Below, piece by piece: positions 1 through 7,464 of a stretch of DNA of 64,000 nucleotides. The first letter of the stretch is position 1, and every line of letters starts with the position of its first letter. Source of the stretch: Bog-473 sp963711065 (lineage in GTDB: Bacteria; Actinomycetota; Acidimicrobiia; Acidimicrobiales; RAAP-2); assembly GCA_963711065.1 (NCBI GenBank), contig CAVQCO010000002.1:372001-436000 (forward strand). The letters run 5' to 3'. A program made the translations under genes and the position numbers. The notes under the pieces are model-generated. The model was not told the origin of the DNA. It did not search any database and was given only the letters and a program-made list of their open reading frames with translations.

Positions 1-453
1 GTCCTGTCCGTGACGGAGCCCTCGCAGGCCATCCACAACGAGGAAACGGTGATCAACGTCGTCAAATGGGTGTTCCTCGCCCTCGCCATCGTGCTGATCG
101 TGTCGGCGGCCGTCCTCATCCTCAACACCATCCGCATGGCGATCTTCGCACGCCGGCGTGAGGTGTCCGTGATGAAGCTCGTCGGGGCCACGAACTGGTT
201 CATCCGGGTCCCCTTCATGTCCGAGGGGATGCTCCAGGGCTTCATCGGGTCGTTGCTCGCCGCGGGCGCGGTCTACATCCTCTACGTCCTGATCAACCAC
301 TGGGGCGACGGGCGGACCACGAGCAACATCTTCACGGCGATCCACATGACCAGCGGCGAGATGATCTTGACGAACGTCGTGGTGGTGATCACCGGTATGG
401 CGATCGGCTCCATCGGGTCGGCCATCGCCATCCGTCGCTTCCTCGACGTCTAG
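1..453 (+). CDS. ftsX: Cell division ABC-type permease FtsX, C-terminal part (5' end outside window)
   Basis: The reading frame is already open at base 1, so this is the C-terminal 150 residues of a longer protein. It carries two to three hydrophobic segments and the FtsX/MacB-type motif MKLVGATNWFIRVPFMSEG between the first and second helices, followed by a glycine-rich helix. FtsX partners the ATPase FtsE in the membrane at the division site and, in actinobacteria, transmits a signal to peptidoglycan hydrolases such as RipC. FtsE would lie just upstream, outside the window. The call rests on the C-terminal permease signature only. Confidence 0.9.
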   Translation, partial: VLSVTEPSQAIHNEETVINVVKWVFLALAIVLIVSAAVLILNTIRMAIFARRREVSVMKLVGATNWFIRVPFMSEGMLQGFIGSLLAAGAVYILYVLINHWGDGRTTSNIFTAIHMTSGEMILTNVVVVITGMAIGSIGSAIAIRRFLDV

Positions 454-471
454 CGCGGGGCATCCTGCGCC

Positions 472-2424
472 TCATCCGCCGGCGTCGGCGGGTGAGCAGG
501 CGTAGAAGCGCATCGTCCGCCCGGCGATGTGGCTGTCGGGCCCCCGGTAGGGCACGGGCCGACAGTGCGCGATGGCCCAGAGCATGTCGGGGTTGCGGGT
601 GCGTGGCGCCACGGCGGCCAGCACCAGGGACACCCGCCCGGCGCGCACGTCGCCGACGAACTGCGCCAGCGTGGGACTCGGCACCCGTCCACTGAACCCG
701 CCGACCGGGAGGAACTCGCGCCCGGTGTCGAGGATGGGGACGCTCGACCCCGCCGACGTCTCGTTCGTGATGACGCTGACACCCGGGGGGACCCTGGCCG
801 CGGCGCGCTCGAGACCCGCCGCCACGGCGGCCGACCGGGCGTTGGCGGCGGCGGTGCGCGCGGTGAGCGCCGCCGGCTGGTAGGGCGAGTCGAAGGGCCC
901 GAGCCCGGCCACCACGACGGTTCCCGACGCCCACGCCGCGCCGGCGAAGAGCGCGAGGGCCGACAGGGCCACCCCGGCGCCGGTCGCCCAGGCCGGGCGC
1001 GCCCGGAGGAGCGACACCGCGGTGGCGGCGACCGCGGCCAGCGCGAGGAGCAGCGTGGTGGCCGCCACCCACGCCCGCACGCCGGCCGTCGCGGGGAGCA
1101 GGTAGAGCACGTAGGCGGTGCCGGCGGCGACGGTGCCGAGCAGGACGGCCTGCGTGGCCCGGAGGGCGCGCAGCCGCCAGGCCAGCGCCAGGCCCAGGCC
1201 GCACAGCGCGGCAATGGGCGGGGCGAGCGCCGCCAGGTAGTACGAGTTGATGGAGTGGGACGACGCGAAGAAGGACCAGGTGAAGAGCAGCCAGGCCGCC
1301 CAGAGGACGGCGGCCGCCCGCAACGGGTCGGTGCGGGGCTCGCGCCGGCGCGCGACGAGGATGCCCCCGAGCGCGACCGCCGCCGGGAGCAGCAACCAGT
1401 CGCTGTCCCTCCCGAAGATGCCGTTGAGGAAGCGGCCGGGGCCTTGCGGCACGGCCACCGTGCCAGGATGCGCGCTGGGGGTGTCGCCGACGGGTGCGGG
1501 TGCGGGGGCGCACCCCGGCTGGTCGAGCGTGGCGCCGCTGATCCGGTCGGCGCCGTTGTAGAGGAAGACCTGGCTGAAGACCGAGTTGTCGCAGCTGCCG
1601 TCCACGTAGGGCCGGTCGTGGGCGGGGACGGCGGTGACGAGCAGCATCCACGACAGGGAGACCCCGAGTGCCACGAGCGCAGAGAGCGCCACGTGGCCGA
1701 CGCGCCGGGTGAGCTCGGGCGCGGGCGCCGCCAGCAGGTAGGCGAGGTAGAGGGCCGGCAGGACGAGCCAGGCCTGCAACATCTTGGCCTGGAAGGCCAG
1801 GCCGACCCAGACGCCGGCGACCAGCAGGTGCGCCAGCCGGCCCGTCGTGAAGGCGGCCGTCGCCGCGTCGGCGGCCAGCACGAGGAGGAGCGTCAGGAGC
1901 GAGTCCGAGATGTTCCCCCGGTTGAGGAGGATGGTGACGGGGGTCGCGGCCAGGACGGCCGCCGCCGCGAGCCCGGCGCCGGCCCCGGCGACGCGTCGCA
2001 CGGCGCGGTACAGCACGAGCACGGTGAGGGTGCCCTCGACGGCCTGGGGCAGCACCACGGACCATGTGTGGAAGCCGAACACGCGGACCGACAGCGCCTG
2101 CACCCAGAACGCGCCGGGCAGCTTGTCGACCGTCACCGTCCCCCAGGGGTCGAAGGCCCCGAAGAAGAAGTTGTGCCAGTTCTGCGACATGCTCCGCACG
2201 GCCGCGCCGTAGAACGTCTCGAGTGTCGCGTCGTTGATCCCCCACGCGTAGGACAGTGCGGCGAGCGCGCCCACGACGAGGAGCAGCGGGCGGGCCCACA
2301 CCGGCTGATCGGGAGGCGAGCGCCAGACGCGCCAGCGGGCCGACCGGGGCGTCGGTGCGCCGGGTGGGGGGCCGCCGGCCGCCGCAGGCGTCTGGAGCGT
2401 CAGCCCACCGACCGCATCCCCCAT
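472..2424 (-). CDS. GT39-like (ArnT/PMT-type) membrane glycosyltransferase
   Basis: A 650-residue polytopic membrane protein with at least ten hydrophobic helices. Early in the sequence (about residues 55-95) it has the loop ATLETFYGAAVRSMSQNWHN, followed by DPWGTVTVDKLPG, which match the first extracytoplasmic loop of ArnT/dolichyl-phosphate mannosyltransferase-like enzymes. The acidic residues there are the expected catalytic region. Such enzymes move a sugar from a polyprenyl-phosphate donor to a lipid, protein or polysaccharide outside the membrane; the substrate here is unknown. It is convergent with ftsX. The ATG at 2424 has TAGGTT 9 nt upstream, so the mRNA leader may be very short. 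Confidence 0.85.
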   Translation of the reverse strand: MGDAVGGLTLQTPAAAGGPPPGAPTPRSARWRVWRSPPDQPVWARPLLLVVGALAALSYAWGINDATLETFYGAAVRSMSQNWHNFFFGAFDPWGTVTVDKLPGAFWVQALSVRVFGFHTWSVVLPQAVEGTLTVLVLYRAVRRVAGAGAGLAAAAVLAATPVTILLNRGNISDSLLTLLLVLAADAATAAFTTGRLAHLLVAGVWVGLAFQAKMLQAWLVLPALYLAYLLAAPAPELTRRVGHVALSALVALGVSLSWMLLVTAVPAHDRPYVDGSCDNSVFSQVFLYNGADRISGATLDQPGCAPAPAPVGDTPSAHPGTVAVPQGPGRFLNGIFGRDSDWLLLPAAVALGGILVARRREPRTDPLRAAAVLWAAWLLFTWSFFASSHSINSYYLAALAPPIAALCGLGLALAWRLRALRATQAVLLGTVAAGTAYVLYLLPATAGVRAWVAATTLLLALAAVAATAVSLLRARPAWATGAGVALSALALFAGAAWASGTVVVAGLGPFDSPYQPAALTARTAAANARSAAVAAGLERAAARVPPGVSVITNETSAGSSVPILDTGREFLPVGGFSGRVPSPTLAQFVGDVRAGRVSLVLAAVAPRTRNPDMLWAIAHCRPVPYRGPDSHIAGRTMRFYACSPADAGG

Positions 2425-2456
2425 ACACAGGGCAACCTACCCCGTGCCGGGGCGGT

Positions 2457-3068
2457 TCAGGGTGCCATCCGGTTGCCGTGCCGGAGCATGCGGGCGTGCA
2501 GCACGAGCCCGGGCCCGGAGCGGAAGCCCGCCGTCCTGTGCGTGACGTCCACCAGGCCGCAACGCTCCAAGCGCGGCAGCAGCGCCGTCGTCCATTCCTG
2601 AAGTGGTGCCTGCTTCTCAATGGCCCACGCGTGCGTCACGGCCACCAGCGCGCCGCCCGGGGCGAGCACGCGCGCGACCTCGTGCAGCGCGTCGTCCAGC
2701 GGCTGCCACAGCTGCATGCTGTTGACCGCGACCACGCCACCGAAGGCGCCGTCGGGCCAGGGGATGGCCTCCGCGCCGGCACGGGCAAGCACGACCCGGC
2801 CTTCGTCGATCGCCGCCCGATTGCGCCGCCGCGCCTGCGCCACCATGGTCGGTGAGGGGTCGACACCGGCGACGACGCAGTCGGGCCGACGGGCGACGAG
2901 CTCCGCGATCCCGACGCCGGGCCCGAAGCCCACGGCCAGCACGGCGTCGTCGGGCCCGGGAGCCAGCTCGTCGAGCGCCGCCCGCTCCATGTCACGGTTG
3001 AGGCGGGCCATCACGGCGCCGGCCAGCCGGCCCGCCGTGCCCTCGAAGGTCGTCGCGGTCGTGTCCAT
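2457..3068 (-). CDS. Class I SAM-dependent methyltransferase
   Basis: A 203-residue protein with a Rossmann-type methyltransferase fold. The glycine-rich SAM-binding stretch is VLAVGFGPGVGIAELVARR (about residues 35-55), followed by an acidic strand end (VAGVDPSP) and a Methyltransf_11-like core (LARAGAEAIPWPDGAFGGVV). ATG at 3068 is preferred over an in-frame TTG at 3080. The gene is divergent from a MerR regulator, and the two start codons are separated by only 36 bp that contain a dyad, so that regulator probably controls it. The methylated substrate (small molecule or lipid) cannot be told from the sequence. Confidence 0.85.
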   Translation of the reverse strand: MDTTATTFEGTAGRLAGAVMARLNRDMERAALDELAPGPDDAVLAVGFGPGVGIAELVARRPDCVVAGVDPSPTMVAQARRRNRAAIDEGRVVLARAGAEAIPWPDGAFGGVVAVNSMQLWQPLDDALHEVARVLAPGGALVAVTHAWAIEKQAPLQEWTTALLPRLERCGLVDVTHRTAGFRSGPGLVLHARMLRHGNRMAP

Positions 3069-3082
3069 CCAGCCACCCAATC

Positions 3083-3102
3083 ACTTGAAGTAGACTTCAA
3101 GT
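3083..3102. promoter_or_regulatory. MerR-type dyad operator
   Basis: The sequence ACTTGAAGTAGACTTCAAGT is an inverted repeat with 9-bp arms and a 2-bp centre. It ends two bases before the merR-like start codon and 15 bp before the methyltransferase start. It resembles SoxR/MerR-family operators. A possible -10 element for the regulator gene (TAGACT, 3091-3096, 8 nt before the ATG) lies inside it, which would allow autoregulation together with control of the divergent methyltransferase. Confidence 0.7.
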
Positions 3103-3104
3103 CA

Positions 3105-3542
3105 ATGGGGCAGCTGCTGGACATCGGGGAGGTGGCCGCCCGTTCCGGCATGGCGCCCTCCACGCTGCGCTTCTACGAGGCCCAAGGGATCATCGAGAGC
3201 CAGGAGCGCAAGGGCCTGCGCCGGCAGTTCCGCCCGGAGGTGCTCACCACGCTCGCCGTCGTCGCCATGTGTCGCAGGGCGGGGTTCACGCTCGAGGAGA
3301 TCAAGGTGCTGCTGGCCACCGGTGGGCGATCGACGTGGAAGACCTTCGCGGCGCGCAAGCGCGACGAGCTGCGGGCGGAGGCCGCGCATCTGGCCACGAT
3401 GGCCGAGCAACTCGATCACGCGTTGCGTTGTCCGAGCGCCAACGTGTTCGACTGCGAGCACTTCCGGGCCCTGCTCGACGACGCCCTCCCGATCGGGGAA
3501 GGGGTGCGGGGCGCATCGACAGGAGCCGCGAGTGGCCGGTAG
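3105..3542 (+). CDS. MerR-family transcriptional regulator
   Basis: A 145-residue protein starting with a typical MerR winged-helix: IGEVAARSGMAPSTLRFYE (residues 5-23) followed by the QFRPEVLTTLAVV wing and a dimerisation coiled coil (residues 80-110). The C-terminal tail has two cysteines in CPSANVFDC, which recalls SoxR-like redox regulators but lacks the full four-cysteine iron-sulfur cluster set. The ligand is unknown. It sits on its own dyad operator and is divergent from a methyltransferase. The small membrane gene downstream overlaps its 3' end. Confidence 0.9.
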   Translation: MGQLLDIGEVAARSGMAPSTLRFYEAQGIIESQERKGLRRQFRPEVLTTLAVVAMCRRAGFTLEEIKVLLATGGRSTWKTFAARKRDELRAEAAHLATMAEQLDHALRCPSANVFDCEHFRALLDDALPIGEGVRGASTGAASGR

Positions 3543-3804
3543 CGTCTCGGGGTCCAACGGCTCGAGACCAGACCGTTCGCAATCGAGGTTCTTCTGCAAC
3601 CTCCCGCGCAAGCTCTCACTCCTCTTCCTCGCACTCGCCGTGGCGGCCCTGGTGGTCGGTGGCGCGTTCGCGGAGATCAGCTCGAACGGCGCGCCGACCT
3701 CCCTCGAGACGGCGATCGTGCGCTACGTCACCGTGGGCGCACTCGTGCTCGGTGCGGTGGCCTACGTCGTCGGGGGCCGCATGCGCGCGGACCGGCGGGG
3801 CTAG
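3532..3804 (+). CDS. Small two-helix membrane protein of unknown function
   Basis: A GTG at 3532, preceded by AGGAG about 6 nt upstream, starts a 90-residue protein that overlaps the merR-like gene by 11 bp. It has a basic N-terminus, a hydrophobic helix around residues 30-50 (LSLLFLALAVAALVVGG), a short loop and a second helix around residues 65-83 (VTVGALVLGAVAYVVGG), ending in a basic tail. The overlap suggests translational coupling to the regulator. I do not recognise a family. Confidence 0.6.
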   Translation: MAGSVSGSNGSRPDRSQSRFFCNLPRKLSLLFLALAVAALVVGGAFAEISSNGAPTSLETAIVRYVTVGALVLGAVAYVVGGRMRADRRG

Positions 3805-3819
3805 TGGCCGGACGACGCG

Positions 3820-4500
3820 TCAGGTCCAGACCTTGACCACCCTGACCGCCCCGTAGGGGCTCGTCGTGCTCTCCTGCGCCTGGCAGGCGGTGCTCCACCA
3901 GGGCGTGGCCTGGTCGGGAACGTGGCAGCCGGCGACGGAGTTCACCGCACCGGGGGTGGGACACGCGAAGGGGCCGAGCCCGCCCCAGGCCGCCGCGACC
4001 AGAATGCAGACCTGTCCGTTGGGCAGCTGCACGGCCCAAGGTCGCGTCCCCGGCGCGCCGGCGGGTGCCGCCGGCAGGGGGCCGGTGTCGAACTCGACGG
4101 CCTCGGGGGCCGAAGGGTCGGCGACGCACTCGAGAGGTCCGCTGGTGGCGCGGGGCGGCGCGAAGCAGGGGTCGTAGATCGTGGAGTGGGGTTGCGCGAA
4201 GCAGCGGTACGAGGACGTGCCCGCCACGCCGGGCGCCACACACGTCCCCGCCACCCGGAGCGCGACCCGCTCGGTGGGCAGCAGCGCGCCCTGCGCCCCG
4301 TAGGGCTCGAAGCGAACCTCCTGGGTGCCCGCGGCAGTGGTCGTGGTGCGGGCGGTCGTCATGGTCGTCGAGCTGGTGGCGCCCGTGCCGGACGGGGAGC
4401 CGGCGCACGCCGAGAGGAGGACGGCGGCCAGTGCGATCAGGCCGCACCAGCCGCGTCGTCCGGGGACGGGAGGGGCAGGCACCGGCGCATGCTTCCACAC
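3820..4500 (-). CDS. Putative secreted lipoprotein, cysteine-rich
   Basis: Starting at the GTG at 4500, this is a 226-residue protein. Its N-terminus holds a basic region, a hydrophobic helix (LIALAAVLLSACAGS) and a lipobox, LSAC, so it is predicted to be lipid-anchored outside the membrane. A Ser/Thr-rich linker follows (TTTMTTARTTTT-like), then a domain with about eight cysteines, probably disulfide-bonded. There is no recognisable enzymatic motif. A longer N-terminal extension is open upstream but has no signal features, so the shorter start is preferred. Confidence 0.65.
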   Translation of the reverse strand: MWKHAPVPAPPVPGRRGWCGLIALAAVLLSACAGSPSGTGATSSTTMTTARTTTTAAGTQEVRFEPYGAQGALLPTERVALRVAGTCVAPGVAGTSSYRCFAQPHSTIYDPCFAPPRATSGPLECVADPSAPEAVEFDTGPLPAAPAGAPGTRPWAVQLPNGQVCILVAAAWGGLGPFACPTPGAVNSVAGCHVPDQATPWWSTACQAQESTTSPYGAVRVVKVWT

Positions 4501-4549
4501 GCCGCGGCGATGGCCCGCGTCAGGTTGGGCGCTGGGCCAGGATGTCGCC

Positions 4550-4771
4550 GTGGGTCGAGCAGGTGACAAGCCGAGGAAGCCGAGGCGGCGCCTGGACAAG
4601 GTGCCCAAATACGAGGAGCCCAACTCCATCCCCGCCGCCGGCTTGACGGGCAGCAGCGGCGGGTCGTTCGGGTCGCGCTACGGCCACTCCGCCGATCACC
4701 ACCACCAGAAGCCGCCGAACCGCTTCGGTGCGTTCGTCCTGCGCTGCCTCGGCATGAAGTCCAAGGCCTGA
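4550..4771 (+). CDS. Small basic hypothetical protein
   Basis: A possible 73-residue product beginning with a lysine/arginine-rich stretch (DKPRKPRRRLDKVPKYEEP) and followed by a Gly/Ser stretch, a histidine cluster (HSADHHHQ) and a basic end (LRCLGMKSKA). The amino-acid mix is coherent over this span, but no ribosome-binding site stands out; GTG at 4550 or 4601 could be the start. It is divergent from the lipoprotein and lies upstream of ssb. The function is unknown and the call is tentative. Confidence 0.4.
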   Translation: MGRAGDKPRKPRRRLDKVPKYEEPNSIPAAGLTGSSGGSFGSRYGHSADHHHQKPPNRFGAFVLRCLGMKSKA

Positions 4772-4882
4772 CCGGTAGGGGCGTGAGCCGCGGCAAGGCC
4801 GCCGGCAAGGTTCTCGGCAAGCGGCGGTCCCCACGCTGGCTCGCGCCCGCCGACGGTGGGCGCGACGAAAGCGAGGAGACAC

Positions 4883-5308
4883 ATGGCCAACACCACCACG
4901 ATCACGGGGAACCTGACCCGCGAGCCGGAGATCCGCTACACGCGGGAGGGGCAGGCGACGGCCCAGCTCGGCGTCGCGGTCAACCGTCGCTGGCAGGACC
5001 GGACGACCCAGGAGTGGCAGGAGTCGACGTCCTTCTTCGACGTCATCTGCTGGCGCGACCTGGCCGAGAACGTGGCGCTCAGCCTGACCAAGGGCATGCG
5101 GGTCGTCGTCACGGGAAGGCTGGAGCAGCGCACGTGGGAGACCGAGGAGGGCGAGCACCGTTCCAAGGTCGAGATCACGGCGGACGAGGTCGGCCCGAGC
5201 CTCCGCTTCGCCACCGCCGACGTGCAGCGCGTGGAGCGCCGGGGCGGCGCGACGCAGGCCGACGCGGGGGAGGAGGCGGCGCCCGATGCCATGAAGGTCG
5301 AGGCGTGA
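4883..5308 (+). CDS. ssb: Single-stranded DNA-binding protein
   Basis: A 141-residue protein with an N-terminal OB fold. It opens ANTTTITGNLTREPEIRYT and continues with the family hallmarks FFDVICWRDLAENV and LTKGMRVVVTGRLEQRTWE. The ATG at 4883 is chosen because GAGGAG lies just upstream and the protein begins at the usual position; an in-frame upstream ATG has no such site. The C-terminal tail is short and lacks the classical acidic DDDIPF peptide, as in accessory or paralogous actinobacterial SSBs, so this may not be the main replication SSB. Confidence 0.93.
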   Translation: MANTTTITGNLTREPEIRYTREGQATAQLGVAVNRRWQDRTTQEWQESTSFFDVICWRDLAENVALSLTKGMRVVVTGRLEQRTWETEEGEHRSKVEITADEVGPSLRFATADVQRVERRGGATQADAGEEAAPDAMKVEA

Positions 5309-5500
5309 GTGTCGCCCTGGCTGATCGTCACGACGGGGTGGCCGGCGGCGGCGAGCACGGTGGCCGGTCTGAGCTCGAGTGCAGCGGCGCACCGGGGCCC
5401 CGCCATCGCGGTGGCGGTGGCGGCGGCGTCGGCGCTCGGGGCGGCCGTGCTGATCCTGCGGCGCGTCCGGTCGCGGCCGCGGGGCCGATCGACTTCTTGA
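5309..5500 (+). CDS. Small membrane protein immediately after ssb
   Basis: GTG at 5309 follows the ssb stop codon directly. The 63-residue frame has strong G/C third-position preference and a clear hydrophobic helix (AIAVAVAAASALGAAVLIL, residues 32-50) followed by an arginine-rich cytoplasmic stretch. It ends in a TGA that overlaps a TTG in the next frame. The next frame continues as a sensible helical protein, so a one-base indel may have split one protein into two. Confidence 0.4.
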   Translation: MSPWLIVTTGWPAAASTVAGLSSSAAAHRGPAIAVAVAAASALGAAVLILRRVRSRPRGRSTS

Positions 5501-5670
5501 GGGACGAGGTCGCCGAGATCTGCGGCGCGCTCGCCCTCGGCGGTTCGCTGCTGCGGCGGCTCGGGCTCGGCCCGGAGGCGGCCCGCCTCGAGGCGTTGTT
5601 CCGCGCCGTCGAGGAGCGGCTGGCGGAAGCTCAGCCCCCGGCCGGGTTCTCCCCGGTGTCGCGGTCGTAG
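5497..5670 (+). CDS. Short helical protein or C-terminal part of the preceding gene
   Basis: A 57-residue stretch, LRDEVAEICGALALGGSLL onward, reads as two amphipathic helices with protein-like composition. Its only start is a TTG overlapping the preceding stop. It runs 40 bp into the convergent msrB 3' end. The most economical explanation is that it is the tail of the membrane protein before it, separated by a frameshift near 5490-5500. No family is recognised. Confidence 0.35.
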   Translation: MRDEVAEICGALALGGSLLRRLGLGPEAARLEALFRAVEERLAEAQPPAGFSPVSRS

Positions 5671-6080
5671 GTGAGGGAGAGCGAATTGACGCAGTAGCGC
5701 AGCCCGCTGTCGGTGGGGCCGTCGCGGAACACGTGGCCCAGGTGCCCGCCGCAGCGGGCGCACAGGATCTCGGTCCGTGCCATGCCGAATGTGCGCTCGG
5801 ACCGCTCCAGAACGGTGCCCTCCGAGCGGGCCCGGTCGAAGCTCGGCCATCCCGTCCCCGACTCGAATTTGGCATCTGTGTCGAACAGCTCGGCGCCGCA
5901 CCCGCCACAGCGGAACACCCCTGTGCCGTCCACGTGGAGCAGCTCACCGGACCAGGCGGGTTCGGTGCCGGCCCGCCGCAGCACCGCGTAGCGGTCGGGG
6001 GCGAGCTCGTCGCGCCACTCCTGGTCGGTCTTGGTGACCTCGTACTGCGTGTCTTCCTGCTTGCGCCGGCGCGTGAACAT
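5631..6080 (-). CDS. msrB: Peptide-methionine (R)-S-oxide reductase
   Basis: A 149-residue MsrB. The order of motifs is standard: ELLHVDGTGVFRCGGCGAEL (first zinc CxxC), FESGTGWPSF, CARCGGHLGHVF (second zinc CxxC and active-site region) and RYCVNSLSL with the catalytic cysteine. It repairs methionine-R-sulfoxide in oxidised proteins in the cytoplasm using thioredoxin. The ATG at 6080 has GAGAGGA upstream. It lies 28 bp after the amidohydrolase on the same strand. Confidence 0.95.
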   Translation of the reverse strand: MFTRRRKQEDTQYEVTKTDQEWRDELAPDRYAVLRRAGTEPAWSGELLHVDGTGVFRCGGCGAELFDTDAKFESGTGWPSFDRARSEGTVLERSERTFGMARTEILCARCGGHLGHVFRDGPTDSGLRYCVNSLSLTYDRDTGENPAGG

Positions 6081-6108
6081 CGTGATCCTCTCTGCGCGCG
6101 TCCGAGAC

Positions 6109-7314
6109 CTAGGCGGCGAGGCGGCTTGCCGCCCTGCCCATGAGGAAGAGGAAGTTGTCGGCGTAGAACTGCCGGCGCACGTCCTCGCCCGCGTCACCGA
6201 GCGACGCCTCGAAACGCTCCAGCGGCTTGCGGCCACCCTCGACGTGCGGGTAGTCGGAGGAGAACATCACGAGGTCCGGTCCCGCCTCGGCCACGATCCA
6301 GCCGACGTCCTCGGTCGGGTAGGGCGTGAAGCGGACCTGCCGGTGCACGTAGTCGCTCGGCCGCAGCGAGAGCGCCTGCAGTCGCTCCTCGTGGCGGTGG
6401 AAGGCCTCGAAGGCGGACTCCATCTGGCGCAGCCACGACGGCACCCAGATGGCGCCCTGCTCGATCACGCCGATGCGCAGGTCGTCGAAGCGCTCCAGCA
6501 CACCGTCGAAGATCAGCGTGGCCAGCGTCTGGGCGGGCGGGACGGGGATCCCCATGTAGTCGACGGAGCGGAAGTTCTCCTCGCCGCCGTGGAAGTCGGG
6601 CGGGACCGGCTTGCCGTTGACGAAGTAGTTGGGGTCGACGAGGGTGCCCGTGCCGCCCACGTGGAAGACCACGGGGACGCCGGCCTCCTGGGCCTGGGCC
6701 CAGACCCCGAAAAGGTCGGTGTGGCTGGGGGAGAAGCGCGCCGGGCACCCAGACGCCACCAGCAGGGCCGCCGCGCCCTGGTCCAGCGCGTCGCGGGTGG
6801 CCACCACCGCCCGCCCGGGGTCCGCGAGGGGGACGTAGAGCGAGGGCAAGAGCCGCGGGTCGACCGAGCAGAACTCGAGCATGCCGCGGTTGTGGGCCCG
6901 CGCCGCGGCATAGGCGAGGTCGGGGTCGCGGTGCTCCATGTCGTGCAGGCGCCCGTTGTGGAACGTGTTGAAGACGAGCTGGCTCGAGAAGCCGAGCAGG
7001 TCGAGCGCACGGGGCCGGTCGGCGGCGATGAAGGAGCCCGTGGCGGCGAAGTTCTTCCGCGCCATGATCTCCGCCTGCTCGTCGGCCCGGTACTCCGCCG
7101 ACGCGTGCCGGGCGCGCAGCGCCTCGAAGGCGTGGAGGAGGTCGCGCTGCTGCTCGGCGGGGTCGCCGGTCTGGCGCAGCTCGTTGCCGCCCGGGTAGCT
7201 CAGGACCGGGAGCCGCTCCCGGTAGGCGGCCTCGGCGTGGTCCCGCAACCACGTCGGCGTCTCCATGATGTGGGCGTCGGCATCGTGGACGACCCTCCCC
7301 TGCGAATACGGCAC
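6109..7314 (-). CDS. Amidohydrolase-2 family metal-dependent hydrolase
   Basis: A 401-residue TIM-barrel protein. The N-terminal VVHDADAHIMETP provides the metal-binding D-x-H strand, PVVFHVGGTG a central histidine, and MFSSDYPHVEGG near residue 365 the C-terminal aspartate/histidine of the ACMSD/amidohydrolase-2 family. These enzymes hydrolyse or decarboxylate ring-derived carboxylates. GTG at 7314 is chosen because AAAGGGG precedes it at proper spacing. It is divergent from the steroid-type fadE30 operon across a 150-bp region holding a palindrome, so it may share the pathway and the regulator. Confidence 0.85.
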   Translation of the reverse strand: MPYSQGRVVHDADAHIMETPTWLRDHAEAAYRERLPVLSYPGGNELRQTGDPAEQQRDLLHAFEALRARHASAEYRADEQAEIMARKNFAATGSFIAADRPRALDLLGFSSQLVFNTFHNGRLHDMEHRDPDLAYAAARAHNRGMLEFCSVDPRLLPSLYVPLADPGRAVVATRDALDQGAAALLVASGCPARFSPSHTDLFGVWAQAQEAGVPVVFHVGGTGTLVDPNYFVNGKPVPPDFHGGEENFRSVDYMGIPVPPAQTLATLIFDGVLERFDDLRIGVIEQGAIWVPSWLRQMESAFEAFHRHEERLQALSLRPSDYVHRQVRFTPYPTEDVGWIVAEAGPDLVMFSSDYPHVEGGRKPLERFEASLGDAGEDVRRQFYADNFLFLMGRAASRLAA

Positions 7315-7410
7315 GGCCACCCCTTTCGCGCTGCGCCTCGTGCGGACGTGCACCCGCGAGTATTCCAGGAGCGGGCGCCGTGCCATCCCCGCCACGGCGA
7401 ACGGGCCCCC

Positions 7411-7435
7411 GGCATCTGACGCCCCGTCAGATGCC
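7411..7435. promoter_or_regulatory. Perfect palindromic operator upstream of the fadE30 operon
   Basis: GGCATCTGACG and CGTCAGATGCC form an 11-bp perfect inverted repeat around a 3-bp centre (CCC). This is the size and symmetry of a TetR/FadR-class operator. It lies 29 bp before the fadE30 start codon and covers the expected -35 position of the -10 element at 7451. The site therefore looks like a repressor operator controlling the operon and perhaps the divergent amidohydrolase. Confidence 0.7.
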
Positions 7436-7450
7436 CTCCGGTGCCTTGGC

Positions 7451-7456
7451 TACGCT
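7451..7456 (+). promoter_or_regulatory. Putative -10 element of the fadE30 operon
   Basis: TACGCT lies 8 nt before the ATG at 7465, with no Shine-Dalgarno sequence between. This arrangement fits a leaderless or near-leaderless transcript. Confidence 0.5.
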
Positions 7457-7464
7457 CCCGGGCG

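Noticed and set aside
389..2620. A 743-residue open frame antisense to the GT39-like glycosyltransferase
   Set aside because: Arg/Gly/Pro-rich with no domain; it mirrors a real gene in GC-rich DNA. The 650-residue frame has membrane helices and family motifs.
4783..5670. A 295-residue plus-strand frame spanning ssb
   Set aside because: It overlaps ssb out of phase and is His/Gly/Arg-rich there; only its last 57 codons look like protein and are listed separately.
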